A stretch of DNA of 64,000 nucleotides from Trebouxia sp. TZW2008 (GCA_002118135.1 BDIU01000103.1:62001-126000); one strand, 5' to 3'. Counted from the stretch's first letter, positions 22,510 through 44,892 are shown. Numbers and translations: made by a program. The notes: generated from the letters alone by a model not told the origin.

Positions 22510-24819
22510 ATGGGGCCCCGCTGCCTTTTCGCCAGCCCCATCTCCTGTAACGTCAAACCAGTCGCTTTTCAGAATTGCAGATACGGCCCCAGAAGGGCGC
22601 ATCATCATAGACGAACCGCTGGTGTTTGGCTCGGTTCGCCTATCGCCTCTACTTTGGTCAGCATCGACAGGCCCCCGGCTGGCAAGCCTAAACTGAACTA
22701 TGTCGGCAGCAGGGCTTCAGGTGCTTATTCCATCTGCGTAGCACTCATGTATGGTCGCTGCGCTTCATATTTGCCAGAGTCAGCCACTGCTGACTTGCTG
22801 ATCACTACCCGTTCACCCTCTTGTAGAGGTGGCAGCGGCAGCGAGGGATGGCATGTGCGCAGACAAAGCTTCTTGGCAGATGACGGTCGATGACAAGGTC
22901 ACCGCCCCTGCACTCACCAAGCAAGACGAAGTCTTCGAAGCTGCTGGTTGCCAGTTTGTTTGGGGAATGGAAGGCTTAACAGTGGAAGACCTAAATGCTT
23001 TGTTCCGAAATGTAAGCTACTTGCTGCAATCTCATGAAGCAAATCTGGCAATCAGCTCAGGGTTACAACTGCACCAACTTTAGGTGGAATCACAGCTGGT
23101 CAAGACCAGCTCAACTGCATGAGCGCAAGCATGGCCTCAGAAAAGCTTCTGGCTGCACAGTGGTGGTACTTGAGCAGAATTATCTGGCAGACCATGCATT
23201 AAGATATTAAACAAATGCAGATAAAATATAGTCCAACAGAGCTAATGCTGTCTTTGCATCTGCTGCATTGTCTGCCACAAACCTTTGAAGCTGCTGCTAT
23301 TGTTGCGCCAAAAGGTTATCTCAGGCTGTCGGCCAAGATCAACTGTGGGCTCACCCTCTCTGAGCCAAAGCACCTGCTTGCAATCAGACCTGCCCTGTCT
23401 GCAATAAGGTCTCAACACATCTGCAGCTAGCAGTAGGACTAACGCTTCATCCGCATTTGCTTCATTGTCTGCCACATACTTTTGAAGCTGCTGCCACTGT
23501 TCAGCCAAAAGCTTTCTGAGGCCATTGTCCAAGGCCAAAGCCAGCTATTTTGCCATGCTTTTTATGCTGCGTAATCTCCTCTCAATTGGATTGCCTTGTC
23601 TGTCAACATGTGGGCTTCTCCCAGAATTACTCCACGTGCCTGCAGCTAGCAGCAGGACTAAAGCTTCATCTGCGTATGCTGCAGTGTCTGCCACAGACTT
23701 CTGCTGCCACTGTTTAGCCAAAAGCCTGTCTGAGGCCACTGGGCTGGGCACAGACCAGCTGTGTTTACATCAATTTTTGTGCTGTGACTTTCCTATGAAT
23801 GCTGTGAGTCTAGCTCCCAGTTAGAATCGCTGTGCCTGCAAACAGGTCGGCTTCCCTCAGAGAGATCCTACGCGCCTGCAGCTAGCCTTGGACAACAGCC
23901 ATTCAGTGCTTTGGATACGAAGCGTGAAGCGCAGCCGATGGGCCAAACAAGGCCAACTGCTGGGGTTTGCGCGTGCCACTAGCGATGGTGCATTGTCAGC
24001 AACCATCTGGGATGTTGCGGTGAGTGACTTGCTCTGCCATGCTTGGCTAAGATGACACCCTGAAATGTTTGACTGAAGCCAAGCACACATGCAGCAAAAG
24101 CGTCCCCAGCTGTTTCTACACGCGATTTGAGCGTGAGCCTGTGAACACACAATTTGCTTTGGCAGCAAGCAGTGTTGCTGCTCATCAACATCTTGCTGCT
24201 GCCATGCATTCCGACTATCATTTGCTTGCAGCACCTGTTTTTTGCCAGCAAAGCGTAAGTCCAATGCATCTGTGCTCATGAGTCTGATCATGTGTACGTC
24301 ACATCTGTTGAGTTCAAAAGTGGTGACAATGCGATTGCAATGCCAGTAGAGGTCATTTGCAGTTCTGCATGATGCCAGCAAACAGCAGGTCCAATGCACC
24401 CGCGCTGTTGTGTTTGATCATGTGTATGCATTGCAACAGGTGGATACTGCATGGCACTGAAGCAACTGCAGTGCCAGTAGCAATCACTGGCAGCTTTGCA
24501 TAATGCCAGCCAACAGCAGCAGGGCTGACACATCTCTGCTGTTGTGTCTGATCATGTGTATGCACTGCAACAGGTGAATCCTGCGTGGCAACGAAGTGGT
24601 CTTGGAAGAGGCTTGGTTGAGCGTCTGACAGCAAAACTTGTCAATGAGGAGATAACCATCATCTCTCTGTATGCTGAGCCCAATGTTGTTGATCTGTACA
24701 ATAGGCTTGGATTTGTTGCAAGTCCTGAGGGAATAAAGGGCATGGCTTTCCAGAAAAATAGCAAACCTGGAAAGGCTTTAGTTGAGCAGGCAGCTACAAC
24801 TGCAGCTGTTGCTGCCTGA
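22510..24819 (+). CDS. Plastid-type GNAT N-acetyltransferase (NSI/SNAT-like)
   Basis: Four exons (22510-22720, 22827-23011, 23846-24019, 24574-24819) close in frame to 271 residues. The first 75 residues are Arg/Ser-rich, consistent with a plastid transit peptide. The catalytic domain has GFARATSDGALSATIWDV, the acetyl-CoA loop RSGLGRG, then LYAEPNVVDLYNRLGF and GIKGMAF, the order seen in plant NSI/SNAT-type GNATs that acetylate plastid protein lysines or N-termini and arylalkylamines. The third exon must begin with VGFPQRDPTRLQ at 23846, not at the nearer acceptor-like CTGCAG, because the family requires this segment. The transit-peptide exon is the least certain part. A different frame over 22316-22696 was set aside. 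Confidence 0.85.
23260..23890 (+). repeat. Two intronic echoes of GNAT exon 3 5' edge
   Basis: The exon 3 start and its preceding intron recur upstream. Shared CTGCAGCTAGC words fall at 23421, 23640 and about 23877, and a GTGGGCTTC copy of the exon start is at 23610. Upstream copies lose the reading frame. Unit size is about 220-236 bp. Confidence 0.8.
24300..24600 (+). repeat. Echo of GNAT exon 4 5' edge
   Basis: The real edge (VNPAWQR at 24574) has a copy at 24440 reading VDTAWH then a stop, preceded by the same acceptor context (GCAACAG). A weaker third copy may be present near 24310. Spacing is 134 bp. Confidence 0.85.
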
Positions 24820-26252
24820 GTTGGGCCTGGGGGATTCTGCTTGTGATTTGCGTGAGTGTTGACCATCTGTGCATTTTGGAGTGACATTGGCATATACGGC
24901 GTGTGAGTTGCTGTTCCTAGCACCCATATATCACTGCTCCTGGCTCTGTGAAAACTCTGAGACGATTTTGATCTGAGTCGCTTTACTTCTGAGTGTTTTT
25001 GCGATGATGCATGTTTCGAGACAGGTTGTTCCTCCTCCACGTGCCTCACTGGCTTGATTGTCCAAGCAATATATGATCAAAATCACAGGCTTTTGCATTT
25101 GAATGCACAGCATACACTCCTTACTGTGGACAGTGTGTTTTCTTGTCGTCGTGTAGATGTAGGTGCAAGTCAAGCACTTGTGTATTTTTGAAAGCATGGT
25201 GTACCATCTGGTTGTGCGAAGTTCGAATACAGGCAGTCAACAGCATGAGTGAGTAGATGCCTGGTGTCCGATTGTGGTTTCAGGCATTCATGTTGCCGTT
25301 ATCAATACCATGAAAGGCATACATAGAGCATTGAGTTTGGCAAGCTGCTTGCTCATACACCGCTGAGTCACTTCTTGCAGAATCTCAGTCAACACTCTTT
25401 GTACGCCTTGCAGCAAATCAGTAAGTCTGGGGACACCGAGGGCAAATGTTTATTTGAAACTTAAGAGCTGTATGTATCACATGTGCCATCTTACTTGTCA
25501 ACATCAAAAGGTGCTTGTGCAGCACACAGCTACAACAAGTGTCACATTATGGTAGAGCAAATGGGCCGGAATAATCCATCACAGAGCAACTAGGCAGGGC
25601 CTTTGCAATGCAAAGTCCATCGAGCGCATTGTCAAGCAGTGATTGTGTCCTGTGGCTGCACTGTAAATGCAACATCGATGGATCAGCTGATGATAGCTAT
25701 TACGGCTGAATGCCAGTGTTTGGACGGATGATTGGTCGCACCATCGCAGATGTCAAAGATATGCCTGGAGGCCCTGTCCTGAGGTGGCCATTGTGCTGCT
25801 GCATCTGGCCAATGCAAGTCGCCTGTCAGACATGACAGCCATCACAGGGCATACACACCACAAATGCAGGCTACAGCTGCTCAGAAAGCCATGAGAATTG
25901 ACTGATGGATCAATGTTGGACATGAATGATGCTGTGTAAGTATAGGACGCTGAGTACAGGAGGCTTCAAAGCTGTCAAGCTTGCAACACCCTGACAGCTG
26001 CTGCTGAAGTGGCGTCGTCTTGTTGAGCTTTCCTGCAATCATAACTAAGCAGATCAGTAGCGTATATGTGCTGGACACCAAACATACATCAGGCTTATTG
26101 TGCCCACACTTTTTGACTTGTGCAAAGCAGTACCTTGTCAAAGCCACACAAGCAAACACTGTTCTTGGGACACAGACCTCCTGTGTCACTGAGGTTTAGC
26201 CTGCATGCCAAAGACTGAAGTATGAACAAATTTGCCACCAATGCTGGAATGG
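24820..26252. other. Intergenic region, no recognised gene
   Basis: About 1.4 kb lies between the ends of the two acetyltransferase genes. I found no convincing exon, RNA gene or repeat. It could hold a last exon of the minus-strand GNAT near 26040. Confidence 0.35.
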
Positions 26253-26765
26253 CTATTGCAATGGCCAATGCACTGCGCATGCCACTTTCGCATTTTGCTT
26301 GATGGCGCATACCTTCCACAGGATCTGATCTACCCTGCCAGGACCTGCAAAGCCTGGCAGCTGCCCTACAACCTGATATGCATGCCGCAAATAGAACTTT
26401 TGTGCAGCCTTATTGTCAACATCTGTCAGCACAAAGCAGCCTCCTGGAGTATTGCTGCAGGCTTTTTCAAAGGCAGCAAGCAGGAGAGCACCAAGTCCCT
26501 TGCTTTGCTGTGAGGGCTCAACGACGATGAGTCGCATGTAGGCGCCTATGACGAAAGTGCCTGAGTGCAGGAACCAGCAAAGCCCCAACATCTTCCCACT
26601 TTGATATGCTGCCAGTAAGCCATCTTCCTCGGACAAAGCGCGTCGCCAGCGTTCTGAAAGTTGAAGTGGATCGTTTTGCGGGCTGAAGAACGGCAAGTGG
26701 GCTACAGCTGCGGCAAAGTCTTCCAGATCGCTTGCCGTCGGTTGCTGAACAGTATAGCCTGACAT
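26253..26765 (-). CDS. GNAT family N-acetyltransferase, compact
   Basis: A 170-residue open frame starts at ATG 26765. The acetyl-CoA binding motif is visible (IVVEPSQQSKGLGALLLAAF, the Q-x-x-x-G-x-G/A type), followed by the C-terminal GNAT strand-helix FVLTDVDNKAAQKFYLRHAY. Substrate is not predictable. The core reads without an intron, unlike its neighbours. A GTATGC donor after LWK (near 26314) may remove the last 22 residues and join a further exon near 26035, so the C-terminus is uncertain. The lack of introns and bacterial-like look could reflect old transfer, but base use does not stand out. Confidence 0.8.
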   Translation of the reverse strand: MSGYTVQQPTASDLEDFAAAVAHLPFFSPQNDPLQLSERWRRALSEEDGLLAAYQSGKMLGLCWFLHSGTFVIGAYMRLIVVEPSQQSKGLGALLLAAFEKACSNTPGGCFVLTDVDNKAAQKFYLRHAYQVVGQLPGFAGPGRVDQILWKVCAIKQNAKVACAVHWPLQ

Positions 26766-27397
26766 GCTTGCAAGTCTCGCGTGACGTTAGCAAGCGCCAG
26801 CGCTCATGCTTTGCCTACTAGATGTAAAATTGCGTGGTTTTCCCAAATGCACGTCAGGCGAGAAACCTCGTTGGCGTCGTCCAGCATCTTCGTATGGGTA
26901 GCGCATCGGCTCAAAGAGGTCGCTCGAGTAACCCCAATCTTGCCTCGCAACTCGAGTCAGTCAGCAACACAGCAGATTTGACAAGAAGGTATTCGCACTG
27001 TTGTCAGGCCATCGCTACAGATCTCAAGTACATTGTCTATTGCAGAGGAAGTTGATCAACAGTGGAGGCGATGGTCATGCTCATATGACCACAGATGGCA
27101 ACATGGACCAGTACTTGTTCTGGGATTGTACTAGCCTGTGACAACCAGACTTATGCGTACTTAGCAGTACTGATCCTGCAGCTTTCTTGCAAGGAAGACT
27201 ACTATCGTTAAAGCTCCAATTTGCCTTGCCAACTTTGTTCTGACCCACTGCTGGAGGTGCATGATATGATTTATCAATGACTACAAGGTGACTGATAAAT
27301 CACAAGACCTGATCGGGTCAACGCAGCTTGGCTATGCCTCTCGTTCTAACTGTGCCTGTTCACGTCGCGCACGTCACCGTTGCACGACAAGGCGCAA
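26766..27397. other. Divergent intergenic region, no specific element seen
   Basis: This lies between the starts of the compact GNAT and the PH-like plastid protein. Short open frames are present but unsupported. Confidence 0.35.
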
Positions 27398-28900
27398 ATG
27401 CAGGCGTCAATTTTGCATGGCCAAGGCGCGCATCATGCTTGCCGTCATGCACTTGCCTCTCCCGGTGCCCCAAATGCAAGTCGTTCAAGTAGAACTAGCA
27501 GGCCGCAACGAACCGTGCGGCAATGCACGCGAATGGCAGCTGAAGGTGAGCTGTTCAAGCAGAAAGCATACGGCGTGTTTGTACAACACGTTTGACACGC
27601 GACAAGAAGGACGTATCGCTTCACACACGATCACTGTTGCTGTGTAGCGTCTAAATACTGCAGAGTTTTACAGCCAAAAGAGATGCAGCAAATGCAAAAT
27701 CACTTCTTTTTGCAGGCACAGATGACAGCGACTTCGACAAGCGATTAGACGCACTGAAAAAAGGCAAGGGCGCAACACCATATGGTAAAAGCAGATCAGA
27801 CAAGCCGGCCCGGCAAAGTGCCAAACCTCAAGGGACAAAGCCGCAAAGTAAGAACTATGTCATATAAGCTTCAAATGCTACAAGGCGTGTGCCTGTGATG
27901 CCTGTGCAATTGTGTTGCCTGTGTTGCTTGTGCACTTATGTTGCCCGTCTTCACGTGTGCTTGTGTCACCTATACAATTCCGTTGCCTGTGTATTTGTGT
28001 GCTTGTGATGCCTGTGTCGCACACAGACTGAAGTGCACATCAAGCAAGCTTCAACTGCTACTGCAAGATTTGCAGTATTGTGCAGCAAACACAGATAGTT
28101 ATGTATTTGCGCCCAGGCAAAAAGTACGACTACTCAAACGAAAAGCTGCATTTCGAGAGCGCGCCTCACCGAGGCGACCTAGCAGTCAATGTAGCATTGG
28201 GAGCGACACTGCTGTGGCTACCACTCACGGCAGCTGCTGTTGGCAGAGGCGCCTTTGTCAAGTACAGAATCACAGATAAGCGCATTTCTGTGATCACAAA
28301 TGCACCATGGAAGAAGGAGCAGCTCGATGCGCCATATCAAGAGGTTGCAGATGTTGTATCAGTTGGGCGTGGAATTGGTCTCTGGGGTGACATGGTAGTG
28401 ACTTTGAAGAATGGAGACAAAGTAGAGATGCGATCGCTGCCCAAGTAAGCTCGATGGAAGCATATTGTTTGTTTCAATGTACAATTTGCATCAGCCGGAA
28501 TGCAAGGAATGTTTGGAGTGCCTGCACAGGAAAGCAGTCTCACATGGTGTGCTGTATATGGACGCTTGATCAAATGTTTGATGCGGCAATGGTTTTAATT
28601 CGTTGTCATCCTTGCTGGGCAATCTATTATGTGTCTGAGCCCAGACATTGCTGGATGCTTGCACAGCTTGCGAACAGTCACATATGTTTTGGCCTCAAGG
28701 CCTCTGCACTTGCTAAAGCAGTTGCTGGCTGACATGAGTTATAAAGCATGTTGCAACCTGGCATACTAGACTTGACATCAATGTTTGGTCTCTACAGGTT
28801 TCAGGAACTAAAGAATTACATACGAGAACGCAGAGATGCTGTGGCAAAAGCGGATGCAGAACAGCCAGTCAAGAAAAAGTCACAAAAGGGTTTCAAATGA
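27398..28900 (+). CDS. Plastid-type protein with a PH-like (bPH2/DUF304-type) domain
   Basis: Exons are 27398-27545 (Arg/Ser/Ala/His-rich, transit-peptide-like), 27716-27847 (DDSDFDKRLDALKKGKG), about 28086-28444 and 28798-28900. The third exon carries the domain: YLRPGKKYDYSNEKLHFES, a hydrophobic stretch, then KYRITDKRISVITNAPWKKE, YQEVADVVSVGRGIGLWGDM and LKNGDKVEMRSLPKFQEL. This is the bacterial-type PH fold found in green-lineage plastid proteins. Function is unknown and probable location is the plastid. The joins 1-2 and 3-4 fit in phase. The 2-3 join does not close with simple GT-AG choices, so a small exon or unusual splice is missed. Confidence 0.75.
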
Positions 28901-30154
28901 TGCTGGCATGATGGACCTGGTCACGTTCACACCAATTTTGCGTCAGCAGGACTTCCCGAAGTGCTGCAGCTTGACATGGTAGCATGGTGCAGCTGCAATG
29001 AGTTGCAACTGTGCATGAATTCAAGTCTGGCCCTTGAGGATCCTTCAGTTGTGGATTTTGCATCTTCTTTCCACATTGCTAATGCTAGCAACCTGTGTGA
29101 GCAGACTGACAGCAATTTGAGTCAATGTGGATAAGCGCCTGCTTCGGCAATCAGGCTGAGCTAGGCTAGTGTGGTTTTCTGCTTGCCAATTTCCAATGCT
29201 GCTGCAGAATTTTGATCTACCTCCGTTTTATGCAAAGCACGCAGCTACTGTGTTGAGGAAGCAGTGCTTGAGATGCTGATGCAAGAAAGGCTGAGTAGGC
29301 CTCACTTTGTCAACAATACAGTTTCGATAGCGTCATGCGTGCTTCTGTAATTGGACTGATGGCAAGAAGGTTGCTTAAGCTCTGCCGCTGCATACCAGCA
29401 GTGAAGAACGCCAAGTAAAATTTTTACATGCATAGAGCATGCCTGCAACAGGAACTGTAGCTTATGCATGTTGTGTTACAGGCCATGACGACCGGAAAGA
29501 CGTTTATTGCGAAACTCAAATGGAACGGTCTGCCTCACATGACTCAAACTCTGCAAGCTTGCGCCATGATAGCTACCTAATGAAATCGTGTAGCCTACCC
29601 TGTCAGCATACTACGTTGCCACAACGTCATCCAGCTGAGCTCACTCAGAGCTTGTGTCAAATAAAACAGCTCTATGCCCCCAAAAACAGTGACTGTCACA
29701 CTATCTGGCACGTCGACAAAACTTGAACCAGTCATATGTTGCTGACAGTACGTACATCATTTGTTCAACCTCATTCTGCTGCGACATCTGCAGCTCAGAC
29801 AGTGCATGCAACTGTATGTCCTCAACATTTGCCAAGCAAACAGAAATGGGCCAGGAGTACAGGACATACACCTGCTTCTGTACATACTGATCACATGCAG
29901 TACCTGCAAACTGCTCACACCTACAAGCTTCTTTATTGGCTGTGTAACCAAATCTGTGACACTGCTGTCAATAACAAAATCAAGTTGACGCCTGCAACAC
30001 CCTCAAAAGGTAGGGTGCAGGTGAATCAGGAGGCTGCATGGCTCATCAGCTTGATGAGAGCTCATGACTGCACCACTGCTTATTGGATCACTTTATTGCA
30101 CACAAAACACTTGTCAATCCTGCTGCTGCTTCTGCCTCTGCTGACACTCAGATG
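28901..30154. other. Intergenic region, no recognised gene
   Basis: About 1.25 kb lies between convergent 3' ends. Short open frames on both strands lack motifs and splice logic. Confidence 0.35.
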
Positions 30155-33100
30155 CTAACGCTTCCAGATCTCTTGGCACAAGACCAGATGGCCACTGCCT
30201 GCTGATTGCAGCCCAGAGGCACCAGCCTGCACCAAGCATGAAATGCAATTTCAAAAGCTGTACGGGATGGCAAGCTCAGCTTTCAGTCTGCATTTCAGCA
30301 AGCATCACTGTCCTTTCAGCAAATACCAGGTGTTTGAAGTTCATAGTAAAGTTGACAGTAAATAACATGCAGAGCTGCCAATCGCTGTGCAGCTTTGAAA
30401 CAATTGCTGGTGCAATCCTCGAGGGTTGAGCACAATGCCAGGTGCTCTGTGTACGCTCAGTTGCTGCACAAGAAGCAAGGCATACCTCAAGAGCATGCAC
30501 GCTGGAGTTGTCACTGCTGCTGCTGTGGCACTCATGCTCTAATTCTGCCACAGAAGCCTTGCCAGTCTCTGAAATGCCCAAAGCTGCAGCTTTGAAGCAC
30601 AGGTCTTCAATGCTCCTCTGCTTTGGCTTGTGCACAGAGACGCTGCTCGACTGAGCTACAAGGGGAGGGGAAATTTCTCTGTCCTGTTGCAGGTCTGTGA
30701 AGGACAGGCTCTTGACAGCTGCAGTTGGGGCAGAGTCTGACTGACGAGACATCCTGGGAGAGTTGGCTGCTCGGACAGGGATGGCAACAGCAGCAGCAGG
30801 GAAGGAATCTACTGTACAATTGACAGACTGCATGAAAGGTGAGGGGAGAGGGGTCTGCCTGACAACAGCTGCAGTAGTGGCAATTTCTTGAGGCCTAGAG
30901 AAGCTTGGAGCTTCACTGCGTAGTCCCTGCATGACAACAAGTCGATGTCAGCACAAGCGTGCTCTGCTCAACAGCAGTGTTCACATGAGCACTCCTGGGA
31001 AGCCTGATGCAGCACGCTGTATGCATGTGCGTTGAGAGGTCTCCGCCATGCACAGACGCTGCGGTGCATTCAGGCTATAAGAGCCAGTCAAGTCATGTGC
31101 AGGGTTCACACATGAGCTCTCAGAAAGCCCCAATGGCAGCAAGCTGCACGCATCTGCCATGCACAGGTGCCACAGTGCTATTTCAGGCTGAAGAGCCGGT
31201 TAAGACAGTGGCCATATGGCACAGATCATGCCAAAGAGATGCAAATGGAGGTGTTGACTGACCTGCACAGGCCCAACAGATGGGTATAGAGGGCTGTGCA
31301 CAGGTCCAGCTGATGATGCACTCTGAGGCCGTGCTGCCAAGCCACCAAAGTGGCTGCGAGCAGAATCAAAAGAGTGACCTCCAACACCAGCTGACCCATG
31401 GCTTCCAGACAAGCCCTGTAGGTTGACCAACAAGTTGAGCTATGAAACAAATTTGGTTGAGCAGGGTGAAGGTTTTAGCAAACAAGCAGCAGTTGGTACT
31501 TACATATAGTTCAGGCAGAGACATCTGTGCCGTGACGAGAGGTGGGCTTCCTTCTCTGCCTGAGTCAAGTTGCGGAGCGAACCTGCATATCACAACTTGG
31601 CTTAGCAAGATGCAGTTAAGCAGCAGCAACGACAGCATGGAACATGTACTTACATCTGCTTGTGCGCCTGTTGTGATTGCAACCTCTGGGACAGCAATGA
31701 GCTGTGATGGGACAGCTGGCTTGGTGCCTGCCATCCTTGACTGGCAGGCAGGCCAAAGCCATTGTTTGCAAGCGGCATACTCAGGCCATTCATGTGACCC
31801 ATGCTGTTGTCCCTGCACGCACAAATATGTACACTCATACAGTGTTAAATAAACTGCTGAGGCCAAGCAGCAGGAACTTTCGCGCGGCTGTTTATGCATT
31901 TTGCCTGTGTCAGCATTGCACCTGGCGCCTCTTGCAGCAGCTATACAGCATAAGTTGAGGGCCGAGCAGAAACAGACTGCTGAAGCAATGCTCACCTTGG
32001 CAGGGCTCCATTCAGGAAGCCAGGCTGGGCAAACGGGAATGGCCGTGGGGGGATAGCAGCGCTGCTTTGCATGCGTTCATGTAGCAGTTGATGCTGCAGA
32101 GGCGTATGCTGAGGTGGAGGGGGCAAGTAAGGCTGCAGATAAGGTGCAAGATGAGGCAGCAGTCCTCCTGGGTGCAGTGATATCTGAGCTATGGCTGCTG
32201 CTGCAGCTGCTGCCGTCAAAGCAGGCATCAACGGTGATGCTGATGTCAGAGCTGAGAAGTCATGGGAGTACCGGCAAGCTGCGCCTCGCGCACAGCGACC
32301 CCTACGGATGTCAGATCTGCCTCAGGTATGGTGTTTTGGCAGAAGCTTGCATGCTTGATCAGCTTGAGCACACGTGATCTTATGTCTTGAGTTTCAAGTC
32401 TCAAACAGACATGCCTGAACATGGTCTGCAATTTGACTGGGTGATGGGTAACAGATTCTGACAGGATTGAAGCATGGAACTCACTTGCTGTAATCATGGC
32501 ATAGTTGAGCCGCATGACTATTGCTGCTGGTGTGCCGTGTGTCATTGATGATGGAGTTGATGTCATGAGAGTATCTGCAATCTGGGCCTCGTGCGCAGAC
32601 TCCCTTGACAAAGTCGTAGCAAATAGGTGCATTGCGCCGACTGCCTCTCTGCGGTACCAAAACAGTCTGTTGACATCAGCAGGTGAGGCCATATGTATAC
32701 AGCTCAAGGAGCTTGCTTGCAAAAGCAATTCACGGCTTTTAAATACCTGACATTGCTGCGCTGCTAGGCTGGACAAGTCATGGCTGAATCTGCAGAGCAG
32801 GCCCCGATGACATTGACCACGCAAGAAGTCAAAGCATATCCCACGCTCCTGGCTGTTGACGCTGACAATGAGAGCCACGTCATGGGAAAACTTGCAGCTG
32901 CTGCCTCTGGTGCAGACACCTTTGGTGAAGTCAAAGCATATCTGTGTTTTGGGATCATTGCCAGCTGCCTTTGTCACTGCTGTCCCTATCTGATAATCTG
33001 TTGAGGGCTGACCCAGCAAAGCAGAAGGTGGAGATGTGCTTGCAGAGGATGATGAGGACGCGTGCAGCTCAGTTGGTGGTATAGACAGCTCTGGTGTGCC

Positions 33101-33641
33101 GACTGCATTGTTGGCGTCAAGCAAAACACCAGCTGCGCTAGACATTGGCTTGTTTGACATGTCCACCAAACTGCTGATGCTGTCTCTGCTTGAGGTGTCA
33201 TCCTGCTCCTTTGCTGTCCAAAGCTTGGCAACCTGCAAGATCAACAAGCTTGTCATCTGAAAGGATTCGCGGAGGGAACCGGTCGTCACGTTGCAGTCGT
33301 TACGCTAAAGTCATTTCAATACGCTGCAGACGTCAAATGCTGTTTGCGGCACAGCGATCTGGCAAGATCCGCCAAACAGTATGGCAGCCACAAGCACCCT
33401 TGTGACGAGCTGTCAAGGCGGCGACTTTGCCATACCAACGCTATAGACCAAGCAAAACGACAGCAGCTGCACTGATATGGTAAACAAACACCTGAGTCTG
33501 GAAGGCTTGCAGTTCCCGGACAGCAACGACATCAGTGCTCGACTTTCTCTTCAAATCCTTAGAACTCAAGTCTTTGATGATGCTCTGGTTCTCTTTGTTC
33601 TCTGCAGTGCTCAGGTCCAAACGAAGCTTTGGACGTGCCAT
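30155..33641 (-). CDS. CCCH-type zinc-finger RNA-binding protein with four fingers
   Basis: Nine exons (33641-33492, 33232-32747, 32648-32485, 32316-31996, 31812-31654, 31582-31504, 31415-31263, 30926-30486, 30226-30155) close in frame to 674 residues. Finger 1 is CFDFTKGVCTRGSSCKFSH, finger 2 CFDFLRGQCHRGLLCRFSH, finger 3 CYDFVKGVCARGPDCRYSH, all C-x7-C-x5-C-x3-H. Finger 4 is split by an intron and reads CHDYSKSDIRRGRC then ARGAACRYSH, with twelve residues instead of seven between the first cysteines. Such tandem CCCH proteins bind RNA in splicing or mRNA control. The rest is low-complexity (Pro/Gln/Ser/Ala-rich). The short N-terminal exon (MARPKLRLDLSTAENKENQ) has a KEN box. The last exon is a plausible but weaker call; without it the frame would stop at 30276. 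Confidence 0.82.
31040..31235. repeat. About 105-bp tandem duplication in CCCH gene intron
   Basis: The segment with CCGCCATGCACAG (31046 on) recurs from about 31155 with substitutions. It lies between exons 7 and 8. Confidence 0.7.
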
Positions 33642-34271
33642 GGTCCCGCTAGCGCTTAGCACACGGTCTGATTCCGCTCCTCACAAACACTACTATCAGT
33701 GACTCGTCGAGTGAAGGTACGCACGCTACAACTCGATTGCGTCGTCTGCAGATCAGAAGTAGGGAACTTTCGTGTTGCCGGGCGCGCCATGACAAGCGAC
33801 CAGCTATACTGCAATATCAAAATAAAGTCAATCAGCTTAGGCCACTGTCGGTTCGAATTCGCGCCAGAAGTTTAACGCCAAGTCTTGCCGCCACTCCAGT
33901 CGAGAATCCTGCCTTTTTGCCTTTTGAGTCCCATCGAAGACGAACAACACGCCACATCAAGAGCTGCAATTCTGCAGAGAATGGCATGTTCACCAGTGCT
34001 GTTGGGAAGCGTCCATTTCGATGCGACGATAGCTTGTGAGTGGCTGACGCCTTGTAGGCAGCCGTGCATCTAAAAGATCGGCCGAGTCGCTGCCGCGGTC
34101 CCCAATGATCTGTTGCAGGGTAAAAGACTCCTGGATTCCACGCAGCGTAGAACATGCTATACACCACTTGTTTGATGCATCGAACGAAATACAGAATACT
34201 CTTGCAGCTACGCATCGAACTCAAGCTACCCGAACAAGTTGACAGACGCATGCCGGTTCTCACCATCAAGG
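33642..34271. promoter_or_regulatory. Divergent promoter region
   Basis: About 630 bp lie between the starts of the CCCH protein and CDC48B. I saw no specific motif. The role comes from head-to-head order. Confidence 0.35.
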
Positions 34272-43842
<9,571 letters not shown>

Positions 43843-44892
43843 GCAGTACATCCGGGACATGAATGCCTGAATTCAATTGGCAAGAATATATCAGGAGCAG
43901 AGGCTGCGCAAACAAAATGCATCAGGGCTGCATGTCAATGAACCCAAGTCTTAGTTTGATTAGCGCAGCGTGGGCCTTAGGGCCTGTCCAGCATCTTGCT
44001 TGGCAATACACCAAAGCCTGCGGCTCAGGAAGACAACGGGCACTGCAAGGCATGATGAAGTGTCGCATAAGTTATTAATTGAGTTCCAGCGCTTCAGTGG
44101 GAGTTGAAAATGAGCTTTGTATGCGTCGACGTCTGTAGTCATTCAAGTGTGAGCAACAGCAAGAAACGATTGCATTGCTGATGACTTTGGCAAGCACAAC
44201 GTTATGACATCATGTTGTGCACGGACCCTTCTGCTACTCAGTGGCATGACTGATCAGAGTTGTTTGGATGAGCACATGCACGTCCAGTGACCTCCAAGTA
44301 CACCGCAGCTTGCTGAACACGATGTTTACAAAGCAGATTTTGCCATTTTTTGGCACACAGAAGAGACGAAGGACTACTACTAGCAAAACAAGAGGTGTAT
44401 AGTTTGCAATAGCAAAGGCGGGCCTACACAACACTAGTCTCTGGTACAGTCACAGGATACTGCAAAATGCTTGCAGTGCACAGTACAACACTACACACAC
44501 ACCTAAGTGTGGCACGTACCACAGAAGCTTCATGCATGAAGCGCTCTTTGCTCAAACTGCCTAGTCCTTCATCTAGGAGAGAAGCCTAAGCTCGCAATGG
44601 CTTCAGAACATGAGTTCATTCAGCGCAACAGAAACAAGAACATGGGTTGCAATGCAACACTTTCTGGCCGGTGTGACCACCTCGATGCATTGACCAACAG
44701 CGCAACCTACTGTACAGAAAAGAGGTTGAAAGGCTTCAGTTTGTGGGATGCCAGGTAGCGACACAGCATCCTCTTATTGGAAGGGAGCTCATCTGGCTGA
44801 CATCTTTTGGGAAACGACTGCAGTTTGGGCTGACAATACATATACAGCATCTGCCAAGCCACGTGCTTGACAGACAGCATATGGGGGCGTGC
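43843..44892. other. Convergent 3' intergenic region, no recognised gene
   Basis: About 1 kb lies between the stops of CDC48B and the PH-domain gene. I saw no coding or RNA signal. Confidence 0.4.

Noticed and set aside
22316..22696. 126-residue plus frame starting MGCVCARP with an apparent N-myristoylation signal
   Set aside because: It overlaps, in another frame, the first exon of the GNAT gene, which joins in phase to the rest. No domain or splice continuation supports the myristoylated frame.
26253..26765. Recent bacterial gene transfer
   Set aside because: The core has no intron and looks bacterial-like, but GNATs are universal and base use does not stand out by eye; a phylogeny would be needed.
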